DNA of 64,000 bases, taken from assembly GCA_030015575.1 (NCBI GenBank), contig JASDDO010000001.1, forward strand, positions 135,055,988 through 135,119,987, written 5' to 3'. The stretch is from Agapanthus africanus. Its lineage: Eukaryota; Streptophyta; Magnoliopsida; Asparagales; Amaryllidaceae. Position 1 is the stretch's first letter. The number at the start of each line of letters is the position of its first letter. The notes beneath the pieces are model-generated. The model worked only from the letters and a program-made list of their open reading frames with translations, did no database searches and had not been told where the DNA came from. The position numbers and the translations under genes are program-made. Of this stretch, positions 36,761 through 49,259 are shown one piece after another.

Positions 36761-38972
36761 TTTAGCGTGCGCTCTTGCAAGATTAGATCGGTTATTATCT
36801 TATCTAATCAGGATGACCCACACTGTTTTAATCAATTCTTCCTTCAAACCCTAAAAGGTAAGATTAGCCGGGATTAATTACATCTTACAAGTTCGTCAAT
36901 CTTTCAGCCAGATCAGTGTTGGTACTTTGAGGGAGGTTCCCCGTGGTTTCGCACGGACTTAATTAGAATAAACCTCATTTTCCCAGATGCTTAACCCCGT
37001 TAACACCTTTTTAGACATCTACTTGATCGGCTAATTGTCATGTGTAAAACTCTCCCAGGAGTAACTCTTACTCGCAGTGGGTATCGGGATCCAACCATCT
37101 TATTGAAGATATGCAATCTCATTGCAAATTTCAACACATGAAATTCCCGATAATGCTTTTACCCCTAGCGATCTATGACCTTGACTAAGTCAACAAACCA
37201 TAAATCGCAAGTCAAGTTCAACCCGTACATTTCCCGATTGAATTAAACCCACCCGTACGACCCTTGACTAAGTCAACAAGGCCGTACGACTACCCTAATC
37301 CAATCGCATCTCATGCTTTAGCAGATAAACACTATTTAGCTACTGTACACTACGCCTTGACTAAGTCAACAAACGTAGCACGAATACTAAATATTACTTA
37401 TCTGAAATGACGGAGGGTTACGACAGGTTTTTATAAAAACCTTTTGCGTAATGAACTTGATATCGTTGTAGAAATAAGTGATTTAGAAAAGGAGTGTTTT
37501 TTAGGCTTTTACTAGTTTCGCTAAAGAGGTCACTCCCGGTGAAGGGATCTCGGCTCTTTCCTTATCGAATAAGGTGCTGGATATTCTACAAGGAATACCG
37601 CTATGCAAAGCAAAAACTATAGAAGCAATCAAAAACAAAACCGAATGAGTTGTAGCATCTGCTAGTTTCACTAAAGAGATCACTCCCGGTGAAGGGATCT
37701 CGACTCTTTGCTTATCGAATAAGGTGCTGGATATTCTACAAGGAATACCGCTATGCAAAGCAAAAACTAGAGCTACCCTTTTTTATAAAATTTGATTCTA
37801 CAACATCTTTTAGGTTTCTTTTCTTTCCATTAATCTCATTAATGAAATCCCATCATTAAACCTTCCTAAGCATCACAGAAGAAACGAAAGCTGTAATATT
37901 TATATATCATATATATAGTATAAGCATTCGTCTCAGGCGGTAATATGATCTCATCACAGAATATTGCAGCAGAAGTCAACATATGAAATATTGGATATAC
38001 TAGAACGTCCATGTTTTATTTTGAGCCTTTATAAAACACGGATTCCACGGTCGCGATGAACAGCCAAACCCACATCCCTAGACCCCTACGAGAGCGGAAG
38101 GTAACCCTGCCAATTCTAGGGTTAGGAGACCCGGTCTCGACTCCTCGAGATGGCCTCCCACTGGACCCTAGAACCCGGTTACTTGTGCTCTCCGCCTTGG
38201 GTCTATCCTAATGCGGAAAAGTAAATAATATACAATGGTGACATCATCCTCAACCCGGAAGTGCCCCAATAAATGAATATTACATACAATGAATTTTACA
38301 TGAGTGAAAAAGAAAACTCTCATCTCACATAAAACCCTCGGATATTCAAAACACGACGATCCAATATAACATATCACAACAACACATAAGAACACATGTC
38401 ATCAACGTAAGAAAATATGCCTATCGCAATTGTCGTCGATCTATAGCGACGAAACGGCGATATACCACATATTACACTTACGGTCGCAGAAAAGAAAATG
38501 TAAAACTACAACATTTGGAATCCACAATCTCTTTAGACATCGTAAACCCGAAATATCACATATTACGGATTTCATGCCTAACTAAATGAATTCCACATAT
38601 TGTATCACAACACAGATATCTAGGAGAAGTTACACAATTCGATCGATTCAACGAATTCCCAAAATACCCCAGTGAGCTCAACACTTGAGCAGAAAATAAA
38701 AATTCCCAGAAGCATGCCCTATCACCAACGGACCATCGCTGAAGAGCCCGTCCCAAGCCTCCATAGTGGCGCCGCGGTTGCACGGTCACTATAGCGAGTT
38801 AGGGACTCGTTCTTTAGGTGGTTCCATAGAATTCCCTGCATGATTTTCTGAATATTTTTAATATGAAAAATTTTCAACTTTTGAGAAATTTTCCAGAAAG
38901 GGGTCTCGTTTGGGTTTTCGGGATTCGATCGAACTTTAAACTTCGTCTAGACAACACCTAAAACTCTAGCTT
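36761..38972 (-). other. COP-B leader without visible gag
   Basis: Carries three copies of CCTTGACTAAGTCAACAAA-type motifs (37179-37197, 37262-37280, 37355-37373), the tandem pair (37509-37619 and 37660-37772), a hairpin at 38008-38042 and a conserved block at about 38085-38215. I see no gag-like protein. Confidence 0.6.
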
Positions 38973-38986
38973 GGCTCTGATACCAC

Positions 38987-41130
38987 TGTAGGGTTGCGTA
39001 ACACCACCACAAAGTTTAGGAAGGCATCACACATGCCATATTGAAAATTTTTGGGATGCTATGAAACCCTAACCAAGATCTTAACTAGAGAATTAGGGTT
39101 AACTTTGCATGTAAACAACTTTACATCTAAGTGATAGGGATTACAACCTTTGTAGTCCGTTCGTTCACTTCAAAAGCTCCAAGTAGTAGTTCCTTCACTG
39201 CGATCCATGAACTCCCGGACTCTAGAGAGGCTCCGCACGATGTAGGATGCATCTTGCTTGAAGTCTTCGAAATCCAAGACGATCTACTTCGAGGAAACAT
39301 GAACTCAAGCTATGACTTCGCTTATATGAAATTAGTGAAGCCAACACACTAATCTATATTGCAAGTATAGAAGAGGATGATGAAGTAGGAATTTTGCTCA
39401 CTTTATTATTTATTTTCTCACTATTTTCTTCTCTTTTCTCAAAAGCTAGAGAGCAAAACTGAGATGTGGAAGAAGATGAATAATGAAAGAGATAAGGTTA
39501 GAAATGCAACCCTAGGTTAGTGTATGTCATCCACTGACCCTTGTAGAGAGTTAACCATGGCTATGTGTCATGGTTGAGTTAAGAAATATCTTAAGCAAAA
39601 CAAAAAGAGAAGACTTTTTCAAAGTTTATCCACAAGCTTCATGAAGCTTCACCATGACTCATTTCTTCAATTTTGAACTACTTAAGAATTTAAACTCAAA
39701 CATTACATGTAGCATGGTATAATTCTCATACATACTTGTTGCATGTATGACCTAGCATGTCACAATATTATATATCACATATATAATATTTATGCAACAA
39801 AAGAAAACAATACAATAAACATATATCACATATATGTTAAATGTATTACAAGTGAGAATAATAAATACTTAAGTGAGCATATAATATATATATAAATATA
39901 TATATATATATATCATTTTATCGAATCAACACTTGATCCAATAACCCGGCTATATCACATATAACCGTCCGATATCTTATATCGCGAGAATAGAATACGG
40001 TATTACATATCGTATTAATCTCGGTCCCCGCACATATCACATATGTGCTCCCACTTCGTTTCTCCTGAGCCAGGAAACCTCTGTGTAGGACTCTAAAGCC
40101 TCGGCAATACGCCGGCAGTAGGTGATGATCATATCAAACACCTACAAGCTGCAAGCGGTCAGCTAAACGTAACAGCCACCCGGGTATTGAGCGACCAGAA
40201 GATCAACAAGCAAGCCTGTACATACTCCTGCAAATCCAATCAGTAACACTAACATACAGTCCGATCACTTCATCTGATATGTCGCATATACAGTCTACGG
40301 GTGGTAAAACGTCAGACCCCAATAACCGATAAGACGTGTCGATGTGAGGCTCATAACGGGTCGAGAAACTACTGATAACTCTTACCAGTAAATCTCCATA
40401 TCAGCCCTAGCCAAAGACTTCCAGTTATAGCTAATCGAACACAGCGCAACATCAACTCCCAATACCGGGAGAGAAGAAACCCCTCCTATCGCTCATTGCC
40501 TCCATATGATTCGGGACTCTACCCAAAAGCCACCGTTTTGCAAGTTCTCGTGAACGTGGTAAGATGGAAATCAAAGCACAGTGGGAATCACATAAGACTC
40601 TATGACGATCTCGGGTCTACAGACTAACCTGTAACAGTGTCACCGGAGAACTGCTATCTGACGATATGTATAATACCATCTAGGAGTTCTCGGAGAGTCC
40701 GTTCAGTGTACCCAGTCTCTACTGAGCACCCGTACACCATCTTTGATGTCGAACACCAATGGATGTGGGATCATCCATCGCCCATCAAATGAGTCAAGAT
40801 GCGTCTACACTAGTCTACTCTGGAGTATCGATGCCCTGTCTCGATACACCCTCGACTTGGAACAGTTATAGGATGTACTCGTAGACTACCCTGGCCCCAC
40901 TAGTATGATCTGTATCATAGTCCCAGTACTCAAGTACATATCCTAAGGGCTTTATCAACATGTGAGAGCAAGACAGTAAACTAATACAAGTCAACATGTT
41001 AAGACAAAGTGAAACCAGATAGCATACTATCATGTCGAGCAAGAAAGTCCTCTTTATATATATCCAAGCATCCATTATAATATACATCATATGTACAACA
41101 ATGGCCTCTAGGGTATATACATAACTAACA
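38987..41130 (-). repeat. COP-B 5' LTR
   Basis: Partner of 31292-33439, directly next to the primer-site complement. Both LTRs have nearly the same length (2,144 and 2,148 bases). Confidence 0.88.
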
Positions 41131-41135
41131 CTTCC

Positions 41136-44100
41136 ATCAAGTTATCATGCGATGATAGTTGGATCCCGATTCCCACTAATGAGTAGGATTACTCCTCGGG
41201 TGATTTTAGATGATCTTGACTAATTCTCCTTTTAGGGTTTGAAGAAGAATTCGAGGAAACAGTGGGAGCCATCCTGATTAGATTAAGTGATTAACCAGTC
41301 TAATCTTGGTTAGAGTGTACTCCGAGTGTTTCTTTTCTCTCTCTCTCTCTTTGGCAGCGATCATGGCCTGACCTTAAAAACTCATGAACCAAGTTAACAG
41401 AACCTTCTTAAAACACTTTGGCTTTTGGATTGTCAGGAAGTCGCATATATCATTGCCAATCCTACATCCACTTTTCATTTCTCCAGAACACTTCGTATCA
41501 CTACGAAAATCCATATTTCTTGGATATTCCATCATATAGTTACATACGAACTTGAAGGAACTTGTTCCAGTTCGAGGATGGATTATGGTTCTGAAGAAAT
41601 TGAATAGGATTATTCTGTTGTCTTTTCTCTTTTCCTTCTCTCCGGTTGCCAGAGATCCTAGGATTAGGAGAGTACACCTATTGCGCTTATTGGATAGTCT
41701 TCTTCCAAACCATAGGCAGGTGCCGAAAGGTAGGGAAGGAAGAAAACCAATTAGCCTAAGTGCGGTGTACAGAAGGTAATAAGTAAATACATATAAAGGG
41801 ATTAGAGTAAGGGCAAAGGAAATTGCGACTGCTATCATTCATGACAAAACCGCGTATACCCCTGCCACTCGTACTTCACCTTTGGATTTCTCCAGAACAC
41901 ATCGTATCACTACAAAAATCTATATTGCTTGGATATTCCATCGTATAGTTGCATACGAACTCGAAGGAACTTGTTCCAGTTCGAGAATGGATTCTGGTTC
42001 GGGAGAAATATAATAGGATCATTCAGTTTTCTTTTCCCTTTACCTTCTCTCAGGTTGCGAGGGCGCCTGGTATTCAGGAGAGTATACCTATTATGCTTAT
42101 TGGATAGTCTTCTTCCAAACCTTAAGCCGGTGCCGAAGGATAGGGAAGGAAGAAAATCAATTAGCCTAAGTGTGGTGTACAGAAGGTAATAAGTAAATAC
42201 ATATAAAAGGATTGGAGTGAGGGCAAGGAAGTATACGGTTACTGTTATGAATCTGGATAGTGGAAGAGGCATTAGTAGGAATACCCGGTTACCCCTTCGA
42301 AACATTTTCATGTTTCAGTTTTACTGTGCGGTGTTAAGTGAAAACTGTTTTCCCAATTAGATTCTGACTCCAGGGTATAAATTTACCAGATTTGATTCTC
42401 ACATTTGTATAGCATTACAGATGCTGGGTAGGAGTAAGATATTGGGAATTGGGTGATTAGATCCTCTATATATTACAGAATTCTTTGTAATTGGTGATAT
42501 TTGAGGAAATCACTTAGGTTTTGCCTGACGACAAATATTTGGTTTTGAATATCCGTTGTTATGCACCAATTTCAAACTGATATATCTATACGTTTATTTT
42601 ATAAAGTGAGATATAACTTTTGAAATTATATCTATGACATTTATATATATCAGTTGGTGATTAGGTAAGGTGCATTCAACAACAGTGTAATTCTTCTTAA
42701 CCATAATACAGTTTTCAACCTATGACGCACAAGGTTTGAGTTATTGAACTCAGGCAACTTATACAAAGTATTGTATGTTTTCCAGTGTCCATTAGGACAA
42801 AGGGGTTGGTGCTCGTACTATATTCTGTTTACTTGTGACTTCTCTAGTTTTAGACAAGTATTTCGTTGAAATACAGGGTCCAGATATTGAGAAGTTATAG
42901 GTATAAGAATAAAATAGAGAACAATATGTTGCAAAGTATCAGGATTCTTCAAGGTGATCGAAGATGTAGATACCTGTGCTAGGTATTCTGTCATAAGTAA
43001 TAGTTTTGAGAACGTGTTTCTCTTTCAGGTTACTCATGCATAGGTGCATTCCTTGATGAGTAATGTTGCTTGGCCTCCTTCCATTCAGTTGATATGCACT
43101 GGAAACAGCTGCATGATTTTGAATCTGGTTCCAATTAAATTAGTGTCTTTGTTTCTATATGGATATAGAATAGATTCATATCTTAACGATGTTAAGGTAT
43201 ATGGAGTTGTCCGGCTTATGCTTAAAACCAGAATCTGGACAAACTCAAGGCACGTTTCAGTAATAGAAGTCTGTGGGTTATCCCAGGCTTTGACGAGGGT
43301 TAACTTTCTACTATCAGAAAGATCTATAGTTATATTGTTCTTGACTCGCCACCAGTTTTAATAAAATGGATTCTTTTCAGAAACATTAGTAGGAGTATGG
43401 TAGAACTGGAAGTGATTTCAGAACCACAAACGAAAACTGAAAATTTAATAGAACATAAGAATTCAAATGGTTTCGACGCTCCATTAGCCACTTCGCAAAT
43501 TTGGTGGGTAACCTCAGGCACCCAGGAGGTACTTCGGTATCCTCAAAGACGGTAACAGGGAGGTTTATGATTACCCAAACTTGCCACTGCTGCTGTTCTA
43601 GACTATGAGGTCTGGCAGGAGGATGAGTATAACGTCGTTCTAAACTAGCTTTAGAAGTGCACGTGTATATAACTCTGCCAGAGGGTAGTTGTAGTCAGTG
43701 GGAGCAGCGGAAGCATAGTGGGCAAGTAGATTATGTCTATTTATAGACTAAAGCAGGTACAGCGGAGATAGATCATCTAGTTTTGATGTGACAGTCGTAG
43801 AGTTTGACTTCATCAGAACAAGAGATGGATCTGGTAAGAAGATAGTAGGGAGAGATGTCCTGGTATTTAGATGACATGCTCTTGATAGGAAATGATATTC
43901 CTATACTACGATCGGTTATACTGTGGTTGTCATAAGGATTTTCTCCATAAAGGATATGGATAAAATATCAGGGATTTTGGTGACTAGATCTATGGTTTTA
44001 GATCTAGATTTGGGAAGTGTCCCAATTCGGGTACTTGACACTATTTTAAAGTGTTTTAGAATGGACGACTCCTAGCGTGGTGGTGTACCGTAGGTGATGG

Positions 44101-44799
44101 ATTCACCCTCTCTAAAGAGATGTCTTTTAGACTGATAAGGAGAGGGATTTGCATGATTGGCATATCACTTGCTTAGGCAATTGGGTCAATCATGAGATGT
44201 CAAGTACAACACCGATATTGCTTTTGCACTGGCTGCAATAAGCGTATATATTAATCCAATCATGGAGAAACATTAGGAAGCAGTTATAAACATAAGTGAA
44301 TGTTCTTGGTAAATAGTAACGGCAGCCTCCTTCAGGAGGCGGTTATCATTTCTGGCTTCCAAGGTGACCTGGATGATAGAGTGACTGTCAAAGTTATAGT
44401 TTTCTTCTCTTTTGAGGGGCAGTATGTTGGACAGGTGGTCCAAGCGGATACTGTAGAAGGCATGGCGCAGGATACTGATTAAATTCAGTAGATGATACGG
44501 TCTAAGAAGTTTGTTGGATTTGGAGTTCATTTGTGAACTGGGTCCCATCAGATATCCAGACAAATTCTAAGACAGGTATTGCTCATTTCGGGAGATGGTC
44601 TTTCTCCGCGAAGTTGAGATATGGAGAGATAAAGATAGAAACACTGAAGCGGATCCACTCACTGAGGCTATTTCTCGAACACAATAGTTTCACAAACGAG
44701 CTTTGTGAGACTGATTAGTAGAGAAGTTGGGTGTTCGGTATCACACGGGCTGTGAGTATGCGTCACTGCAATAATTAGCCTTAAGTGAAAGTGGGAGAT
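41136..44799 (+). pseudogene. COP-A pol remnants (fossil, strongly decayed)
   Basis: After the pyrimidine tract at about 41324-41372 come two similar copies of an unidentified segment (41481-41838 and 41890-42247), then sequence without clear features to about 43040, then recognisable but badly worn Copia pol. 43195-43260 corresponds to the integrase end (GGAGTTGTCCGGCTTATGC matches the WGCPAYV region) and 43870-43900 to the reverse transcriptase active-site region. 44640-44690 corresponds to the pol end. Many breaks. Confidence 0.7.
41481..42247. repeat. Tandem duplication (offset 409) of unknown origin in COP-A
   Basis: Copy 1 (41481-41838) and copy 2 (41890-42247) start CTCCAGAACAC and end near TAGTAAGGGC or GAGTGAGGGC, and look about 85-90 % alike. 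Both strands stay open over most of each copy. On the plus strand both copies end with a run like RKPISLSAVYRR or RKSISLSVVYRR. I do not recognise the sequence, and it has no counterpart in COP1 or COP-B. Confidence 0.75.
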
Positions 44800-46794
44800 T
44801 TTTGGCTATAGTGCCCTCAAAGCAATTATCGTAGTCGTAGGCAGGTGATTATGATGATTGAGGGAGGACCTATACGGATAGAACAGTCTTACTCGAGATG
44901 ATAGTATGCTATCTGGTTTGTCTCTGTCATGAAGTACATGATTTATGTGGTATTACAGATCACTATTACATGTTGATAGAGCCCATAGGATTCTTGCCTG
45001 ATTACGCGCATTATGATGGCGATCATATACGTGAGAGCTGGGTGGTCTATAAGCACATCCTTAAATGTCCCTAGTCGCGGGAGTATCGAGACTGGGCATC
45101 GATATTCCGGAGTAGATGAGTGTGTACTTATCGAGGACCCGACGAGGGGCGGTGGCCAAGTCTCACAAGCCATTGGTGTTAGTTTGTTCATCTAAGATAG
45201 TATACATGTTCTCATTGGGTTATGAGTACACTGGACGGACTCGCCGGGAACCTGCTAGTTGGTACTATACCTATTGTTAGATAGCAGTTCCCAGGTGACA
45301 TGTATACAGGTTAGTCTGTCGACCTGAGATCGTCATTTATCTCGTGTGAGTTCCCACTGTGCTTTGATTACTACCTTACCACGGCTCAAAGGAGTCGTGC
45401 AAACAGGTTTTAGTTGGGTATAATCCCGAGCCACATGGAGGCAGTGAGCGGATCGTCGGGGATTCGTCTCTCCCAGTATTAGAGGTTGATGTCGCGTTGT
45501 GCACGGGTGACCATCACCAGAAATTCTTGACCAAGGTAGTCGAAAATTACTGATTTGGATCAGTAGTTTCTCAGTTAGTGACGGGCTTCATACCGACACA
45601 AAATGTCGCGTTATTAGGGGTCTGACTTTATCCACCCCCTAGACTCGATATGCGATACTCTTAGACGAATAGATCAGACTGGATGGATATTGTCACGGAC
45701 AGGCTCAGTAGGGGTTCGGATGAATTTGCTCGTCGGCCTCCCTTTCGCTCAATACCTGGGTAGCCGTTACGTACAGCTAGTGCCGCTGATGTGCTTGTAG
45801 TTAAACCCACTGCCAGCGTATTGACGAGTCTTTAGAGTCCCACACAGAGGGTTTCCCTGCTTTGGGCGAAACGATATAGAGGCCGTATGGTTTTACGGTA
45901 GGGTTCAATCATATACGTGCACTTGTGCATGTATCATGATTCGGACGGATAATACTAGTAGGCTTTGGTTTGAACCGGATTCTAGTATTATATTGTTGGA
46001 TTATTTTCGTCTCATTGTATTCGTATTTTGTCGGAATACGGATACGGGTATGTATATATGGATGAGGGGTATTCTTGTAATTTATTACAAGATTGTTTCT
46101 AGAAGATGCCACGTCATTTATCTTTAACCATTTAGGATTAAATGGTTAATGAGGTGGGGGATAAGGTGTTTATTGCATTTATTGTAGTATGGCTTTGTGG
46201 TGACTCATGGGGTGACTCATGGTTATTATTCTAGCATGCTTGATATTTGGTAAGTGTTGTGAGATATTTTCTTTACTTGAGATATTTTTGGAGACTTGAG
46301 ATATTTTGGGATGCTTCATATTGCTCACAACACTTAGTCATTTTTCTTGAGTTGCTTCACACTCTCATCTCAAGCTTCTTCTTCTACCTCCATCCTTCAA
46401 GTCTCATATGTTGAGAAACCTAGGGTGTTTGGGGACAAATTAATCCATCATTAGATTCTACTTCCTCCAGGCTATCTAGTTTAGCGAACTAGGTACTCTA
46501 GTTACCTCGGCTATGAGGTTGGAGCTCGAAATACAAATCCTCAGGTGGATCGTCTTCGATGGAGGGAGACTGGAGATCAAGCTTGATCATGGAGGCCTCT
46601 AGGAGCTTCGGATGATGGTTAAAGACGAAAGGACACGGAACATTCGGTATAACCATTCTAACTCCTCTTTATGTTTGCTAGCTTAGGTTTAATGGTCGAT
46701 TCGTAGCATCGGGTTATTCTAGCGCCAGTTTTATAAAAATTTTGTTCCGCAATCGGCCACAGTTTGATGGCCAGGTCGCTGGCATAACCTAACA
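44800..46794 (+). repeat. COP-A 3' LTR
   Basis: Follows a purine tract (GTGAAAGTGGGAGA) and ends CCTAACA, then the AAAAG duplication, then TEK2 sequence resumes. Confidence 0.9.
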
Positions 46795-48187
46795 AAAAGA
46801 TTGTAGCTGTTCATGATTGGCCGACTCCAAAGAATGTAGGGGAAATCAGATGTTTTCTTGGGCTTACTGGATACTATAGAAGGTTTGTGAAGAACTTCGC
46901 TCAGATAGGAAAACCTTTAACCAAGCTAACACGAAAGGAGGTACCATTTGTTTGGTCCGATAAGTGTGCGTTAGGTTTTGAGGCGCTGAAGCAAAAATTG
47001 ACAACCACCTCTATTTTAACAGTGCCAGATGGTTCCGGAGGATTAGTTATTCACAACGACGCATCTGGAAAAGGCTTGGGATGTGTTTTGATGTGGTATG
47101 GAAAGGTTGTATCTTATGTGTCGAGGCGGTTGAAGACTCATGAGAAGAACTGCTCAACTCACGACTTGGAATTAGCAGCGGTTATTTTTGCACTGAAGAT
47201 TTGGAGACATTACTTATTGGGCGAAAAGGTCGAGGTGTTTACTGATCATAAGAGCCTAAAGTATGTGTTCATGAAGAAAGAGCTCAACATGAGACAGTAT
47301 AGATGGTTGGAGCTGATGGCCGACTATGATCTTGATCTAAAGTACCATAAAGGAAAATTTAATGTAGTATCGTATGCTTTAAGTCGGTTGCCATCAATAC
47401 GTGTGTTGACTTTACAGAAGGAGATTATAGCGGATTTTCAGATATTCGAGTTAAAGCTCATACTACCAGATTTTTTGGGACAGTTGATGCTGTTACTAGT
47501 ACAGTCATCGTTGATCGATAGTATTAAGATAGCGCAGTTGCACGATCCTCGATTGCAGAAATTTCAAGGATAAGTTGAGGTAGGACTCCGAAAGGATTTA
47601 TTGATTCATGAAGATAGTTCTTTGAGGTATGGAAGTCGTTTGTGTGTGCCTAAAGGTGAAGTTCGTGTAGAAGTCATGATGGAGGCTCATAGTTCCGCAA
47701 ATTCGGTACATCCAAGAGGTACGAAAATGTTTAGATATTTGTGACAACAGTTTTGGTGGGAAGGCATGAAAAGAGAGATTGCTTGTTACGTGTCGAGGTG
47801 CTTGGTGTGTCAGCAAGTCAAGGCTGAACATCAAAGGGTAGCCGGTTTATTGCAACCGCTTCCGATTCCTCAATAGAAGTGGGAACATATAACCATAGAT
47901 TTCGTGACAGCTTTACCACGAAGTCCAAAGAGCAATAACGTAGTATGGGTGATCATCGATCAACTGACCAGGGCAGCTCATTTTATACTATTTCGGGTTT
48001 GTCAGTCAACTGAGGCTTTAGCAGAGAGGTACATGCAGGAGATTGTGAGATTTCATAGAGTACCAGTGAGTATTGTTTCTGATCGTGACACCAATTTCTA
48101 TCATATTTTTGGAGGAGTCTACAAGAAAGTTTGGGAATTCGGTTGAAATTAAGTATGGCCTATCATCCTCAGACAGTTGGACAGTCC
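46795..48187 (+). pseudogene. TEK2 RNase H and integrase segment (fossil)
   Basis: Continues TEK2 pol after COP-A. RNase H landmarks: [20 protein letters not shown], then [29 protein letters not shown], and [18 protein letters not shown]. The integrase follows, with an HSSANSVHPRGTKMFRYL-like zinc-binding part near 47690-47740, then WEHITIDFVTALPRS, and DRDTNFYH. Target-site sequence of solo LTR C cuts it at 48187, within the AYHPQT-GQS motif shared by Gypsy integrases. It is broken in several places. The longest open part is 228 codons (46887-47573). Confidence 0.82.
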
Positions 48188-49259
48188 TGATGGCTATAGT
48201 GCCCTCAAGTCAATTATTGAATCGCAGGAACGCAATTGTGATGATTGAGGGAGGACCTATACTGGTAGAACAGTCTTACTCGGAATGATAGTATGCTATC
48301 TGGTTTGTCTTTATCATCGTGTACATCATTAGATGGCATTACAGATCACTATTACATGTTGATAGAGCCCATAGGATTCTTGCTTGACTACCAGTATTAT
48401 GATGGCGATCATATAAGTGGGAGCTGGGTGGTCTATAAGCACATCCTTAAATGTCCCTAGTCGTGGGAGTATCTAGACTGGGCATCGATACTCCAGAGTA
48501 GACTAGTGTATACTTATCAAGACCCCGACGAGGGGCGGTGGCCGGTCTCACAAGCGATTAGTGTCAGTTAGTTACCTAAGATAATATACAGGTGCTCATT
48601 GGGTTATGAGTACACTGGACGGACTCACCGGGAACAAGCTAGTTGGTATTATACCTATTGTCAAATAGCAGTTCCCAGGTGACATGAGTACAGGTTAGTC
48701 TATCGACCTGAGATCGTCATTTGTCTCGTGTGAGTCCCTACTGTGCTTTGATTACTACCCTACCACGGCTCAAAGGATTCATGCAAACAGGTTTTAGTTG
48801 GGTACAGTCCTGAGCCACATGGAGGCAGTGAGCGGATCGTCGGGGATTCGTCTCTCCCAGTATTAGGGGTTGATGTCACGCAGTGCACGGGTGACCATCA
48901 CCAGAAATCCTTGGCCAAGGTTGTCGAGAATTATTGATTTGGATCAGTAGTTTCTCAGTGGGTGATGGGCTTCATACCGACACGAAATATCGTGTTATTA
49001 GGGGTCTTACTTTATCCACCCTCCTAGACACGATATGCGATACTCTTAGACGAACAGACCGGACTGTATGGAGATTGTCATAAAGACAGGCTCAGTAGGG
49101 GTGTGGATGAGTTTGCTCGTCGGCCTTCCTTTCGCTCAATACCTAGGTAGCCGTTACGTACAGCTAGTGCCGCTGACGTACTTATGGTTAAACCCACTGC
49201 CAGCATATTGACGAGTCTTTAAAGTCCCAAACAGAGGGTTTTCACGGTTCAGGCGATAT

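Larger units (their letters stand above)
31292..41130 (-). mobile_element. COP-B: Angela-like Copia element nested in COP-A
   Basis: Minus-strand Copia element with target duplication CTTCC (31287-31291 and 41131-41135). LTRs 31292-33439 and 38987-41130. The primer-site complement GGCTCTGATACCA is at 38973-38985, and the purine-tract complement ATCTCCCACTT at 33440-33450. It has the same plan as COP1: LTR, about 2.2-kb leader without visible gag, pyrimidine tract, pol, LTR. The LTRs are about 96 % identical by eye. All parts of the element are present and pol has long uninterrupted stretches, so it looks close to whole, with few breaks. It is younger than COP-A, as its position requires. Confidence 0.88.
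27188..46794 (+). mobile_element. COP-A: Copia element in TEK2 pol, host of COP-B
   Basis: Plus-strand Copia element flanked by the target duplication AAAAG (27183-27187 and 46795-46799). LTRs 27188-29194 and 44800-46794, primer site TGGTATCAAAACC at 29195-29207, leader 29208-31291, then COP-B, then decayed sequence 41136-44799. The LTR starts TTTTGGCTATAGTRCCCTCAA and differs strongly from the COP1 LTR yet shares several short blocks with it. The LTR pair looks about 94-96 % identical by eye. The pol is heavily decayed, with many breaks. The leader keeps the COP1-type landmarks: a hairpin at 30229-30259, CCGTTAG arms at 30411-30433, the tandem pair at 30620-30855 and the triple motif at 30992-31187. 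Confidence 0.85.
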
